Assembly (NCBI GenBank): GCA_947579605.1
Contig: OX388322.1
Coordinates: 10,540,001-10,604,000, forward strand
Reading direction: 5' to 3'
Source of the DNA: Athripsodes cinereus
Taxonomy: Eukaryota > Arthropoda > Insecta > Trichoptera > Leptoceridae
DNA length: 64,000 nucleotides
Position numbers and translations under genes: made by a program. The notes below the pieces were generated by a model. The model was given only the letters and a program-made list of their open reading frames with translations. It made no database searches and was not told where the DNA came from. Within the stretch, counting starts at the first letter, position 1. Each line of letters begins with the position of its first letter. Of this stretch, positions 32,685-43,712 are shown in pieces.

Positions 32685-32818
32685 CTTGACTGCGGGAATG
32701 GATAAAGATAGTCCCACAAGACAGCATACAATGCCACACCAACAGCTAATCCACACAACACCAGTCTTCCATCCATCAGAGCAAAGTTTTCTTCACAGTT
32801 CAGCTCTGTTTTATGAAT
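32685..32818 (-). CDS. Spcs2: Signal peptidase complex subunit 2, internal exon
   Basis: This 134-nt exon is bounded on the minus strand by an acceptor (ATTATTTTAG before 32818) and a donor (TCAAG|GTATTC after 32685). It reads IHKTELNCEENFALMDGRL, then VLCGLAVGVALYAVLWDYLY and PFPQS, and ends with two bases of a split codon. The family pattern ENFxLxDGRLxxC, hydrophobic segment, WDYxxPFPxSK identifies the first transmembrane region of SPCS2/Spc25. That ER membrane protein is an accessory subunit of the signal peptidase complex, which cleaves signal peptides from secretory proteins. Splice sites on both sides argue against a processed retrocopy. Neighbouring exons (the KWDG-type N-terminal region upstream and the second membrane segment downstream) were not found, so flanking introns are long. 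Coding GC here is well above background. Confidence 0.85.
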
Positions 32819-33239
32819 CTAAAATAATGCATAAATATATTACCTACCTATAAAATATACATAACCAAGTTTTACCTCAATTTACTTTACATATTATGTT
32901 AATTTATTACAAAATATCAACAAAAATACACGAGAAAAATATTAATAATTGAAATAAACAAAATTAAATAAAGATACCTATGCCGTTTTTATATAACAAA
33001 AACCAGACAAAGACAATATTTTTTTTACTTCGAAGACAGTTTTATTATTTTTTATACAAAACGTTAACTAAAATATATCTTGTTTGTTGTATTCTTATCA
33101 CGATTCTAAATATACGTATTGTGTAGCATAAAAGTTCGCAGTATTCTTGTTGATGTGTTAAAATAAAAATGTCTTGTCAACATTATAATTCTAAGAACAT
33201 CGCTGATGATACTGGAATGCAATTTTTTAACACTAGCTA
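32819..33239. other. Presumed SPCS2 intron, no feature seen
   Basis: AT-rich. No upstream coding exon was recognised on the minus strand. Confidence 0.45.
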
Positions 33240-34053
33240 GGTCAGTACCAGAGTTAAGAATAAACGATTAACAAGTTAACTGGTGATGATAATAAAATTA
33301 ACTGGTGATAAAATTGTCATCAACGTTTGAGTTAATCTTAATGTTAAATTAAGTGCGTTACTTTTTACACTACAGAGTTAAGAATAAACGGTTAATGAGT
33401 TAAATAACTTGCGATAAAATTGTCATTAACATTTTAACGTTTGAGTTAATCTAATATATAAATTATACATTAATAATGTTAAATTAATTATTTTTCTGGG
33501 GAGAGAAGGTTCCTCAATGATTTTGTGTTTTTCTGAGAAACTGTATTTTTTCTAAAAAGCGTCGAACGATCTTTTGTTAGGCTTTTAACTCCCAACTTTT
33601 TCATGCAAATTTTTTCAATATATTCTGTTACTTTTTGTGTATCCATATTAAATGAATTAAAAACTTTTGTTTCGTCTCTTAATGAGACATTATCAATACT
33701 CAATTAACAAAACAATATAATAGTTCATGATGGTGTAAATATAGTGGTAGTGGTAGAGGAGGGGGGGGGGGGGCAATAGAGGTTGGATATTACTAAATTG
33801 TTTTGTTAGTTAAGTATTGATAATGTCTCATTTAGAGACCAAAAAATAAAAAGTGTGTATTAAAAAAGTTAAAAGTTTTTAATTCATTTTTCATGCTGGA
33901 TTTTTTTTAATTTTTCTTGTTTTGTAGCTGCTGAAATTGCGTTGCATTTACAAAAAAAAAACAATTTAACGAGTTACTAAGTTAGCCTTGTAGTTAACGG
34001 ATTTATGATTAAACGAATTAAAGTTTTGATTAACGGCGGCCAACGGTCAGTAT
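33240..34053. mobile_element. Possible hAT-like element with 8-bp direct repeats
   Basis: GGTCAGTA occurs at 33240-33247 and 34046-34053. The sequence between starts CCAGAGTTAAGAATAAACG and ends in TTAACGGCGGCCAAC. Both ends carry TTAACG/CGTTAA words, but terminal symmetry is weak and the right end may be truncated. Inside are a roughly 110-bp tandem duplication near the left end (GAGTTAAGAATAAACG at 33251 and 33377), an inverted repeat (33680-33716 with 33798-33835) and a 13-G run at 33761-33773. A 71-codon minus-strand ORF (33488-33703) has no recognised domain. Confidence 0.45.
33680..33835. repeat. Inverted repeat around a G13 run
   Basis: AATGAGACATTATCAATACT and AACAAAACAAT on the left are matched in reverse on the right (ATTGTTTTGTTAGTTAAGTA, then TTGATAATGTCTCATT). 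Similarity continues outward into TTAAAAACTTTT. The spacer holds GTGGTAGTGGTAGAGGA and 13 Gs. The arms may be two opposed copies of the coding-like segment at 33488-33703. Confidence 0.75.
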
Positions 34054-35652
34054 TTACATATAACACGTTATGTATAATCATTCCTTTCTAAGGTGTGTTG
34101 TTAGGAATAGCTGTATTTTTTTTACAGTGATTTTTAGGTCAACAACATTATCTGATTGTCCAATTGTCCAGCATGTTTATCCTTGTTACATTGAATAATG
34201 AATACCTTATGAAAAATTCTTAATAAATTCTTTACATAGTTCTTTTTCCTATATCTTTTATTTTTATAAATTTAGATAAATTCATTTGGATTCTTTTGTA
34301 TTTTAATGTGATTAATATAATATCAATAAAAGTCTTATGATTAAAAATACCTAATTAGATTGCCATTTAATATCTTCATTAAACACAAATTTCCTCACTT
34401 TTATGATATGAAAATATACCATGGTATAAACCTACTTTTCGATAAATTTAAAAAATATATAAAATGACTGATTTGTAATACACGAAAGTGGTTATTTTAC
34501 TCCTCATATAAAAACAATACCTATTTGCTTTTCAACTTGAATATTATAAATTAAATTTTCCAGTTGAAAAGAACAAGATACCAGTAATATTGTAAATTGT
34601 CGATAATCCTGTAATAAAAACAAGGATTTTTAATAGATAAATATTCATGATCATAATATTAACCATACTTTAAAAAATCATTAAACCTAATAAGACATAA
34701 ACATGTCTCATGTATTTGTTAACAATAATGAGAAACTAAATAGTTCATCAGCAAAAACATGCCATAAACAAGTTCAACATAATTATCCATAAACAGTATT
34801 TACCATAAATGTTTATAAGCAAACTCGACTGCAAACTACCTATAATATTATAAATATCTTAACATAATATCCATGCATATTTAGTTCATTAAATGTACCT
34901 ACACGTATTAAATATACCTTCAGTCTCTCTACCTATGAACATTTTTTACATGTTATAAATATTCAAGCACTTAAAGATCAACTTTACCCATAATATGATA
35001 TATGTAAGTAAAATAGCTAAGTACATATAGCCATAAACCTATTCTACTCGATACGGTCATACTGCAAAGAAGAAACTAAACTAAATGTAAAATAAACTGG
35101 GTAATTGCCAAGTAGTAATCTGATATTTTGCAACTCCTCTTGGAATAATATAACGTTTTTTGTAATTAAAATTCTGCAGACTTAATTATGAGATTAATTA
35201 TTATTAAAGATTTTATTTAACGTTGTTTATATGGTTGTACGAGAGAGAGTCGTTTGAAGCAAATATGGTATTATGTCGAAAGGAGAGGTTGTCAAAAGAA
35301 TCAACTTCCAGTTTCTAGCTGAAGAGAATCGTTTAAAAATAGATTGTGACCACTTTTCCATGCGTGAATCACCATCGAAGCAGAATTTCTTTGATAGGTC
35401 CTTTCAACGTTTGTTTTGTTTTATTTTCCTTCGTAAATAATGCATTATCTGACTTAATTGATTCGTTACTATTTTATTATAATTGAAACCATAAGTGAAA
35501 TCTGATGTACATAAATAAAAAAAAAATTAACCAAACTAAACAATCAGAATTTAAATCTGTTTGTTGAAGGTTCAGGGGTAGGGATGCGGGATTGTGATGT
35601 CTCTTAAAATGACGCACTGGACAGAATTTATGTGACGAAGAAAAAAGAAGAC
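34054..35652. other. AT-rich DNA, no feature seen
   Basis: No gene or repeat was recognised. Confidence 0.5.
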
Positions 35653-35957
35653 AGATCACAACATCTTACTTTCTTACTTCCAATAGCCGAACAGCCCTTG
35701 TAGGACTTTTGCCTCCGAAACAATAGATCTCCAAGCCTTTCTATCATGAGCAATGGACTGCCAGTCGTCATTAGCATTGAGCTCCTCTAGATCTCCTCTA
35801 GATCAGATCCCGAAGATTGACATGCATTGGCCACGTCGTTAGATCCGGAGAAGAAAGGGCGACTAAAGGTATTCTGCAGGGTATACCCGAGGGCAGAAGA
35901 CCGTTAGGCAGACCAAGACAAAGATTGTTGGATAACATCAACCGAGATCACACCATC
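35653..35957 (-). mobile_element. Twin-primed LINE with inverted 5' segment and 13-bp TSD
   Basis: The minus-strand half (35666 to about 35800) encodes the end of ORF2: LEELNANDDWQSIAHDRKAW, then RSIVSEAKVLQGLFGYWK and stop at 35674-35676. The other half (about 35801-35944) encodes, on the plus strand, the part that normally precedes it: RRLTCIGHVVRSGEERATKG, ILQGIPEGRRPLGRPRQRLL, then DNINR. AGATCACAACATC (35653-35665) and AGATCACACCATC (35945-35957) flank the pair with one mismatch. An inverted 5' part within a single TSD is the signature of twin priming during target-primed reverse transcription. Both halves have open frames. Confidence 0.9.
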
Positions 35958-36427
35958 ATTTGGAATTAAAATTTAAGTGAAGGATTATGAAACCTTAATT
36001 CCACAAAGAGGAAAAATACATACAATTAGTAGTTCTTACACTGTTTTTGAAGTATTTTCTGTCACAGTAATGAATGTTTTTATAGTGAACGTATGTAGGT
36101 GAGTAAACATATGATATCAAGCAAGTGATTGTTGCTGTTTATACGAGTTTAGTGGTATGACTAGTTACTTGACAATCAGGTTGGGTATCCATCCAGTTGA
36201 CAGATTAGCATCAACCTGGCGTGGAGTAAATATGTATGTACATATTATAATGGATGACGAGTTGCGTCTGTGATCGCTACTATACCTACTAGGTATCAGA
36301 ACTGGTACAGTTAATCAAATATTTAACTTTGTTATTCGTTAAATTTTTAACGAAAAATATTACTTTGTTAATTTTGTTTTAAGCATTTACTGTACATATA
36401 ATTATTTCTAGACATATTGATATTGTT
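35958..36427. other. AT-rich DNA, no feature seen
   Basis: No recognisable structure. A weak splice-like pair near 36065-36096 is not convincing. Confidence 0.45.
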
Positions 36428-36600
36428 TTAAACTACTACTATACCATCACGGCACATCCCACAAGTGGGTTAGCCAGCAGACGATCAGTGGCAAACCTCA
36501 TCGCTGAATTTGAGATGTAAAATGTCTTTTACAGGACACTCGAAAATTTACGGACAAGAGTGAGAGACCAATTCTTTACCGGGTACTCCACGGCTTAAAG
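36428..36600 (+). repeat. Repeat X, internally deleted copy
   Basis: Left end TACCATCACGGCACATCCCA and CAAGTGGGTTAGCCAGCAGAC, then a jump to AGTGGCAAACCTCATCGCTG. The right part follows: AAAATGTCTTTTACAGGACA, CTCGAAAA, ATTCTTTACCGGGTACTCCA. The middle block present at 63900-63960 is missing. This copy best shows the right end of the repeat. Confidence 0.75.
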
Positions 36601-37969
36601 CTTGTTTTAAAGCAAATATGTGTTTAATTATTACATTATATATAAGATTTATGCTTGTTTGATTCTTACATTCATTGAGTTCACTGGATACTCCCAATTG
36701 TGGAAAAGAAGTAGAAATTTTAGGTCCTATTATATCCAATGTCAGTTGTATATAAATATTGCGATGGTTGAAATAGGGGGAGGTAGAAGTTTTAGAATGT
36801 AACGAACTCAATTCAATAGAAGCCTTATATAGTTCGTTAATTAATGATTACCGGATTAACGAGTTAATGAATTTTCCAACTCTGTGAGGTACCTGTCCAC
36901 GTATTGGTAATAATACATATCTACCGCGGTTACATACTGGTACCGATTAACATCACCATGTTTGGAAGACATCATCTCCAGATGAATTATAAATATGTTT
37001 TTATTTCATTTATAACCCATGTATTGTTGATACACTCGATGTCTGTCCAACTATCACTTAAAATATCACCCATTTGGATGATGAAATAGACATACCTACC
37101 CATAAAATATCTAGATATTACGATATTTCAATGCCATTTTTTGCGTGGATCACTCAAGATATCATTTGCCACTGTGATACGATATAACTAAGAAAAATAA
37201 TACATCATACATTTTATGTTTTTCACATTTTTGTTCTAATTTTGAACGTTTGTGGATTATCACTTTTCAATAAATCATCGAGTCCTCGACAAAGAAAAGG
37301 GTTCTCTTTTTAATGTCAATGTTCATTTTACGGCGGTACGTATATTACAAATTTTATTTATTTATTCTCATAATAAACGAGAATTATACCTATAATTAAA
37401 ATAAAAAATATGTCCATATATACAGAATGTCGAGTAAACTGGTATATAAATAATTTTCCTTACACGTGAATGATTCATCGCGGTATTGTTTTATTAGGAG
37501 AGCGAATCATCGAATTTTTTATATGTTTACTCAGACTATAAACACGTCATTTAGTGAACCATATTTAGCTTATTCATTTAAAGAATAACGTCATATGATT
37601 TATATGTCAAAGAGAGAAGAAACAAAGATTTTCTCCAGCTTCAGTTACACATAGTGACAGAAACATATGGAATAAAATAAGAATAGAAGCTTTTGATTGT
37701 CCAAACGTTAAACGTCTAAACGTTAAAGAAATGCTAGTGCTGAAATATTAGTTTATACTTAGACTTACTAATTTTTCTACTCTCTAAGGGAGAAGAGGGA
37801 GGTTATGTATAATAAGAAGTGAAATAATGAAAAGTTAATTTTGTGATAGAACTCCTTTTTTTGTATATATTTTCATTTTTTAAATGAATTGTAAATATTT
37901 TCATTTCGTTAATAATGCAGGTCATATAATTTGTGATTATGTCACAAATTATTCCTCATCTCCTTGGGC
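36601..37969. other. AT-rich DNA with a possible MITE end
   Basis: GGATTAACGAGTTAATGAAT followed by TTTCCAACTCTGTGAGG at about 36852-36888 resembles the CAGAGTT/TTAACG end of the element at 33240-34053. No full element could be bounded. No gene was seen. Confidence 0.4.
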
Positions 37970-38100
37970 ACTTATAAGTCCCACGTGGTGGTGAGGTCTG
38001 CCTTTCGTATTTTATTTCGCCACTTGGTTCTGTCGAGTTCAAACTCATGGGAAACATCGCAGTTCCGCATGTCTTGTCTCACTACTTCACAAGTTACTAT
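37970..38100 (-). mobile_element. LINE family B, short intact C-terminus
   Basis: The minus strand reads EVVRQDMRNCDVSHEFELDR, then TKWRNKIRKADLTTTWDL and stop at about 37977. It parallels REVVKQDM and the PTIMWD end of the copy at 12352-12784. There are no stops over 42 codons. A weak direct repeat (TCACAA at both flanks) may be part of a decayed TSD. Confidence 0.8.
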
Positions 38101-38651
38101 AATTATTTATATTATATCAAAAATAATTTGAGATTTTGCATTATGAATTAAAAATTTTGATCTTCATTCTATTTCTGAGCCATATTCATTTTCAATTTTA
38201 GCTAAAAAAGTATTACGAGTATGTCAAGAAGTTTAACCACAAAAAACAAACACGCAATAAAATGTGTAGATTATTTATGCATATGGACAGAGCGTGCATC
38301 GATTAATCCAGAATAGGAGATATATAAAGATAATCATTACAAAGCGACCCAATAATGTATATTCATACTAGTTTTCTGCTTTATTTTTTAAACATGAATC
38401 TAGTCTACCTACAGTGACGGTGTTATTATTATTATTGTTATATACTTATAATCCTTCACATCTGGCAACACTCGATTAATTTAATTAATATTATCCAATG
38501 TTGCCTGCCTACTATGAGAATTATGTAGGTATGTGTGTATTATTATTCATTAAGCTACGTGGATACTTTGCCCATGTGATGCAAATCGTGTTTTTGTTGT
38601 TGATATATTTGTGCCATAATATTATCAAACAGAGATTTTTATGACCTGTAG
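38101..38651. other. AT-rich DNA, no feature seen
   Basis: No recognisable structure. Confidence 0.5.
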
Positions 38652-38863
38652 CGTCCCTGGCAAAGAATTATCCCACTTTTTTGTGTTTATCTTCTAGAGC
38701 TCTGTATAAAACATTCAACATCTTCAATTCAGTGAAGAGATATGCTACCCATCCTGAATGACTTTACTTTTGTTGTCACGGAGATGATGATTTCCATGTT
38801 TATGACATGTAGAAGGTTCGCAGGCTACCAGGTTACCCCACGTGTGGGATATGTCGTGATGGT
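38652..38863 (-). repeat. Repeat X, near full-length
   Basis: In the reverse orientation it contains, in order, CCCTGGCAAAGAATT, ACATCTTCAATTCAGTGAAG, GCTACCCATCCTGAATG, a diverged GAGGAC-like core, CAGGCTACCAGGTTACCCCA, CGTGTGGGATATGTCGTGAT and GGTA. This spans both ends of the repeat in about 212 bp. Confidence 0.75.
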
Positions 38864-39714
38864 ACGAATTAATGAAAAGAATAATACAAAAATTCCCATG
38901 TGCTGGATATATATATATTTTTTTAAACTACGTATTTATATCCAAAGATTGTAAGCTCTAAAATTGATTGGTCAAATAGCCAGGATTTGTGTATGGATGA
39001 ATAAAAAAGTTTCGAAATAACAGCCTAGTACCTTGGCAAAGAAGAGTTATCGACAACCTACAGGAACCGAAGTCGAAGGTGATGATGTACTCGTACAGTA
39101 GGTAGTCGATGATGTTTCTATGCTGTCTACTCAAGACAGAAAGTTGTGTCAATATAAGGGGAGGTCACGTTAAAAAATGGGTGTAAAAAGGCTGATGCTT
39201 TTGATGGTGTATTTATATTTGCACGCTACGATAACACTTCGCAATGCCAAAATAAAAACATTCTTCTAAGTCCTAAAATGCTTTTCTTAATCGGCGAATA
39301 TATGATGATAGGTATATGTAGAATCGATGGAAGGACGAACAACATGTTTATTTGTATACATTACGAGTATTAAAGTTAAAAGCTATAACGAATTCTCATA
39401 TATTTTGTGTTTGATTTGGGGTCCGTAAAATCGATAATAAAACTTAATTGCACGTTCCGATTTTCAACCCATTTATTATAATTTGCATAACTTGAATTTT
39501 AGATAGATGGTGCACAGTTGTTTTAGTTGTAATTGCTAAGGAAGATTTAAAACCAGATAAATAATATTATTGATGGGATCTCTACGTGTTAAAGTAGTTA
39601 GAATATTAAAAATATTTATTTGTCGATTTATTCTCATAAACGCTTTGAAACCATCACCTATGTTTCTTAGTATATACACTGAAAAGTATACACGAGTATA
39701 TATGAAAAGCATAT
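38864..39714. other. AT-rich DNA, no feature seen
   Basis: No recognisable structure. Short ORFs at 39536-39784 have no domain. Confidence 0.5.
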
Positions 39715-40015
39715 TCGTATTATTATTTTCGCCTTCAATTCTCCTCTCGAGAGCACAGATCTGAAACAAGTCCTCCCCATTCAAAGCAATTCTGCACTAA
39801 TTGAGTCACCCCATCACACGAGATTCCTTACTCTCTAATGCCATCGTCACGGGAACTATGTCTTCTAAAAGAGCGTCGTTCAGGACATCTGAATTCTTGT
39901 AGATGGAAAAGTGATGCTTTTTTGGCCTAATACAATTGGACATTCTCACAATATACATATATAATCCAGCCAGGGCCATGATATTCTGTATAAGAATATA
40001 GTGTGCACGTCTATG
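39715..40015 (-). mobile_element. LINE family C, decayed copy
   Basis: It aligns with 17221-17560 in the same orientation: TCGCCTTCAATTCTCCTCTC, GAGAGCACAG, CCCATTCAAAGC, CATTGGACATTCTCACAAT-like and CCAGCCAGGGCCATG words. Substitutions and indels break the frame. It is older than the other two family C copies. Confidence 0.7.
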
Positions 40016-40044
40016 ATATTTTTATCGTTATGATGTTTTTTTAT

Positions 40045-40240
40045 GCATGTAATAAACATGAAGGTTGCTCTCTCCGTGCCAGTAAAAATAAAAGCATTCA
40101 GGATGGTGGCATACATTATCACTGATTTGAAGATGTAAAACGACTTATACTTTATGTTCGACAAACACATGACTTTTACAGGATGCTTGAAACATTTAGA
40201 AAAGAGTGGGATATCAATAATTTTCCAGGTATTTCACTAA
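40045..40240 (+). repeat. Repeat X, diverged copy
   Basis: Ordered matches: TGCATGTAATAAACATG, TCTCTCCGTGCCAGTAAAAA, GCATTCAGGATGGTGGCATA, GAAGATGTAAAACG, ACTTTTACAGGATGCTTGAA, AAAGAGTGGGATAT and TTTCCAGGTATTTC. The left end is missing. Confidence 0.65.
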
Positions 40241-41402
40241 GCATATTGTGTTACATAACATTCCACAATACGAGTGTTTGAACCGTTTTAATATTTAAAT
40301 TCTAGATCAATCAATCAAAATAAACTAGGTACCTACTTGTTTTATTTTAACACACATAAACTAAAACTGCTCCTTGTGCATTTAAGACCCGTTTTATTAA
40401 ATGCTAAACAACTTCGATTATTTAAAACCAGCTATAAATAAGCTTCATGTCTGATGTATATATCAAAATTTTGGTCTCTCGACACTTATTTAATAAAATA
40501 ACATTATAATATTTTTCAAGAATTTATAATTTGATTTATATAAGCTTGATAAATAGTTTTTGACATATATTACTGGAGAAATTAATATATTCAAACATAT
40601 ATTTTCCATCTCCTGTCTAATTTCGGTCAAGAAATCATTTTGCTAAGCAATGATTTCTTAGAAGATCCATGTCCAACAAAGCTACTTCCAGGATCTTTGA
40701 TCATCTAAATCCTTTCACTTAACTACGTGTATATTATTTTTATTATTTTATTTTAATATGAAGTGTTCGGTAAGGTCAGGTGTTAGTTTAAATGTTTTTC
40801 AAAATTTATGATTTTAGTGTCATTTATGTTTTGGTAATTTAATTATTAGCAGTCGATTATTTTTATTTTGAACGATGCAATAAAAGAAACAAGTTTCCTT
40901 TTCACGAAAAATCCATAAAAGTTGATTCCACTTAGTAGAAGATTGATTAACGTAGTTAAAATTTGTATATAATGAAAATAGTATGACATATCTCTATGAC
41001 ACCTGTCAGATAGAGCGTTATAAAATAATAAATAGATAATGTTTGTCGCGTATAAATTGTCGAGTACATTTTAAATATGACGATTATTTTCATGAATAAA
41101 ATTAAAAACTTGATGGAAATTGATACTTGGAAGTAGGAACCTATAAAATTTTAGTTTATGATGTATAATCTTATCATACCTACTTCTAAAAATTAGTAAA
41201 AAACTTTCCGCTAATTGTTTTGATAAAAGTTTTTGCAGTGTTTCATTTTTAGTAGACAAAATGATGGTTAATTAAATTTATTGTGTAAAAAACCAATTTA
41301 CGTGCTTACATAAGTTATTTCAAGAATCATTAATCAACCATTATTACCATAGTAAGTTAAGTAAAGAGGACTGGCAAAGTTGTCGAGACATTTACTATTT
41401 TC
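40241..41402. other. AT-rich DNA, no feature seen
   Basis: No recognisable structure. Confidence 0.5.
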
Positions 41403-41538
41403 AGTTCAGCAATTAGATATGCCACCCGTTCTGAATGTCTTTTTTTTATTGGAACGGAGAGGACGAGTTGTATATTTATTGCATGCAATCAATTCGCTGT
41501 TTACTCCACTTGTGGGATATACCGTGCTGGTATAGTAC
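41403..41538 (-). repeat. Repeat X, left two-thirds
   Basis: Reverse orientation: AGTTCAGCAATTAGATATGC, CACCCGTTCTGAATGTCTTT, TTATTGGAACGGAGAGGACG, TATTGCATGCAATC, ACTCCACTTGTGGGATATAC and CGTGCTGGTATAG. Confidence 0.75.
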
Positions 41539-41795
41539 AGTATTGTATAAAGTTTTGTCAGTTTTAAAGATTTATTTGGAAATATATCAGTTACTGCTCT
41601 TGGATTTCCACATTAGTTATCATAGACAAAAGAACAGGATCGTTGAAGATTACCATAAATAATATCGGGCTACTCTGATGGCGTCTCTTTTAAAATATTA
41701 TCATACAATAATAATAAGGAGAGCATGATTGTTGTTATAAAGTCATATTCGTGCTCCTAATTGGGCAACATTTGCATAATACACGTATTATCCAT

Positions 41796-41841
41796 TCCTT
41801 TTTTGAAAACGAGACGACAAGCGTTTAAAAAAGGAATGCCG
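41796..41841. repeat. Short hairpin, about 46 nt
   Basis: CATTCCTTTTTT pairs with AAAAAAGGAATG, with an inner AAACG/CGTTT stem and a roughly 10-base loop. Function is unknown. It is shorter than a typical insect miRNA precursor. Confidence 0.55.
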
Positions 41842-42136
41842 AATCTTTTCAAATCCGTCCATCATTATATCATCTTCTACGTGTACATAGGTATGTATTT
41901 GTTTACACATGCTATGTGTGGAGTTGTGATATAAGAATGAGAGAACTTGAACACGCTAGAACATTTTTCTACCAATCACTTGTTAAGTTGCATAATTTTG
42001 TTTAGTGGAGATAATTTTTAAGTTATTTTGGTAGTTTGATATTTAGCCAGAGAAGCCACTGCCTAAAAATGATGTTGTAATTTAATAATTTATTCAATAA
42101 AATATAGAAAATGCACAATATTTGACAATGGTAAGA

Positions 42137-42277
42137 GCAACAAATAGTCTCCATTGTGCCCTGTCACGTGCACTACGGAGGATATTTTTGACGCATCTCC
42201 ACGTGCTGTGCATTTTATACAGCACTGGAGATCAGTTTGATTGCTTTTTTTTCTGGGTTTTGACACGATAAATAAAT
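42137..42277 (-). repeat. Dispersed repeat, copy 2 (partner 762-925)
   Basis: This is the inverted counterpart of the repeat at the left edge. On the minus strand it continues beyond the shared block into AAATATTGTGCATTTTC and a terminal AATAAA at about 42100, so the element's 3' side probably lies at low coordinates. An overlapping 75-codon ORF has no recognised domain. Confidence 0.7.
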
Positions 42278-42303
42278 AAAAATATTTGACGTTTAGTTTT
42301 GTA

Positions 42304-42550
42304 ACCTCATACAGCACCAGATGATGGTATTAGGGATTGCTTTACAAATAATGCAATGTTTTTTAATAACCTCATACAACACCAGATGATGGTATTAGGG
42401 GTGATGGATACTGTATACGGCGCCCTTGAGGTCATGCTATGAGTAAACGGCGCCCTTGAGGTCATGCTATGAGTAAACGGCGCTTTACAAATTGTCCATA
42501 TATATATATTAGGGGTTGCTTTACAAATAATGCAATGTTTTTCATTTGTT
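42304..42550 (+). repeat. Tandem duplication of about 66 bp, second copy interrupted
   Basis: CCTCATACAGCACCAGATGA and GGTATTAGGGATTGCTTTAC, ending ATGCAATGTTTTT, occur at 42306-42364. They recur from 42370, where a LINE tail (42402-42506) splits the unit after TATTAGGGG. The unit resumes TTGCTTTACAAATAATGC at 42516. Confidence 0.85.
42393..42515 (+). mobile_element. Very short LINE tail insertion (family F) with 9-bp TSD
   Basis: Only about 105 bp were inserted. A 30-bp unit, CGGCGCCCTTGAGGTCATGC plus TATGAGTAAA, is present twice, then CGGCGC again and a (TA)n end. This is the 3' signature of the family F LINEs at 19162 and 31548. TATTAGGGG lies on both sides (42393-42401 and 42507-42515). 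Confidence 0.85.
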
Positions 42551-42653
42551 TACATCTTCGCGCAATGGATATAATATAGTAATCATATTAATGACAAATA
42601 TAATTTTAATCTCTAAATTACTATTCTAATTTATTTTTCGTTTGTTTTTTCAG

Positions 42654-42723
42654 ATATGCACTACTAAGAAAATCAACTACACTGTAAAAATGAGTTGAAG
42701 AAAAGACTGCATCTGCAAATAAA
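42654..42723 (+). other. Candidate noncoding exon
   Basis: A strong pyrimidine-rich acceptor (TTCGTTTGTTTTTTCAG) precedes a 70-nt segment that ends at AAA|GTGAGT. Every forward frame is closed by a stop, including an ATG-AGT-TGA minimal uORF. It fits a 5' UTR or lncRNA exon like 1127-1214. No transcript evidence is available. Confidence 0.4.
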
Positions 42724-43534
42724 GTGAGTATTATGTTTTATATATTTTTTCTATAAAAAAAAACATTATTTAAATACACAAACTATAATAGAATCGAATT
42801 AAATTAAATATAATTAATGCTGTTCAACATAATTATTTGTTGATTTCTAATTACGTCTGTCACAATTATGTCATAATTCATAATTATTATGATTTTAATT
42901 TTATTTAAAAAGCTTTGATGTATGGAAAGAACTACAATTAATATTCAAAAATTATAATCTTAGCAGTGTGTTTAAAGTGTTTATTTTAAGGTTTCATGTT
43001 AACCTTTTTAAGGGAAACAATTTGTTATCTCCCGATTGTAATTCAGGAGGCACCACCTAGTATAGTATCTTAGAAACGTTAAACTGGCCCTCTTGAAAAA
43101 ATTTCGTCTAACTTCGAAAGTACCAAAAATCATAGAAAAAATATCATAGAAAAGTGAACAGTTAATATGTTTCTTAAATATACATATGCACTGAGTACAC
43201 TTGTAAATACGAATAGTATAAAGTTTAGACTAAGACAAAACGTTTATATTTAACGCTTTTGATTTATTTATTACATTTATAAAATTTACATGATTCATAG
43301 CCATGGGAACAAAATTATAATAAATGTTCCCTTTAGTTGTGATTTTCCCAACACCAACAACAATAATAATAATAAAATTATTGTAATGAGAGTAAAACGA
43401 ATAATAGCACGGATAACATTTATACTAAGTACTCTAAATCTTCTCTTACTTATTAAATGAGAGCTACCTATATGCAATAGACTGAAATATATGCAAGGAC
43501 GTTCTTGCATGCTTTGATTATAGATTTTTGCGTA
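42724..43534. other. AT-rich DNA, no feature seen
   Basis: No recognisable structure. Confidence 0.5.
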
Positions 43535-43712
43535 CTCAGCTTAACAATTGACGATGTGATAGGAAGTCTGGTGCAAGAGTCTCGAACTCCCAGAAGTCGA
43601 AAGATCCCGATTCAATTCTTCCCGCTGTACCGACCTACTCATCTTTTACTACACAAACATTTTTCTATTGGGGCTACAAAACAAGATTCATATTTTTGTA
43701 AAAAAAAATGCT
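43535..43712 (+). mobile_element. tRNA-derived SINE, diverged copy
   Basis: GATGTGATAGGAAGTCTGG (A-box region), GAGTCTCGAACTC and GATCCCGATTCAATTCTTCC (B-box region) are followed by CCGCTGTACCGACCT. They occur in the order of the SINE at 29990-30166. The end is AAGATTCATATTTTTGT with an A-run. The copy is old. Confidence 0.65.
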
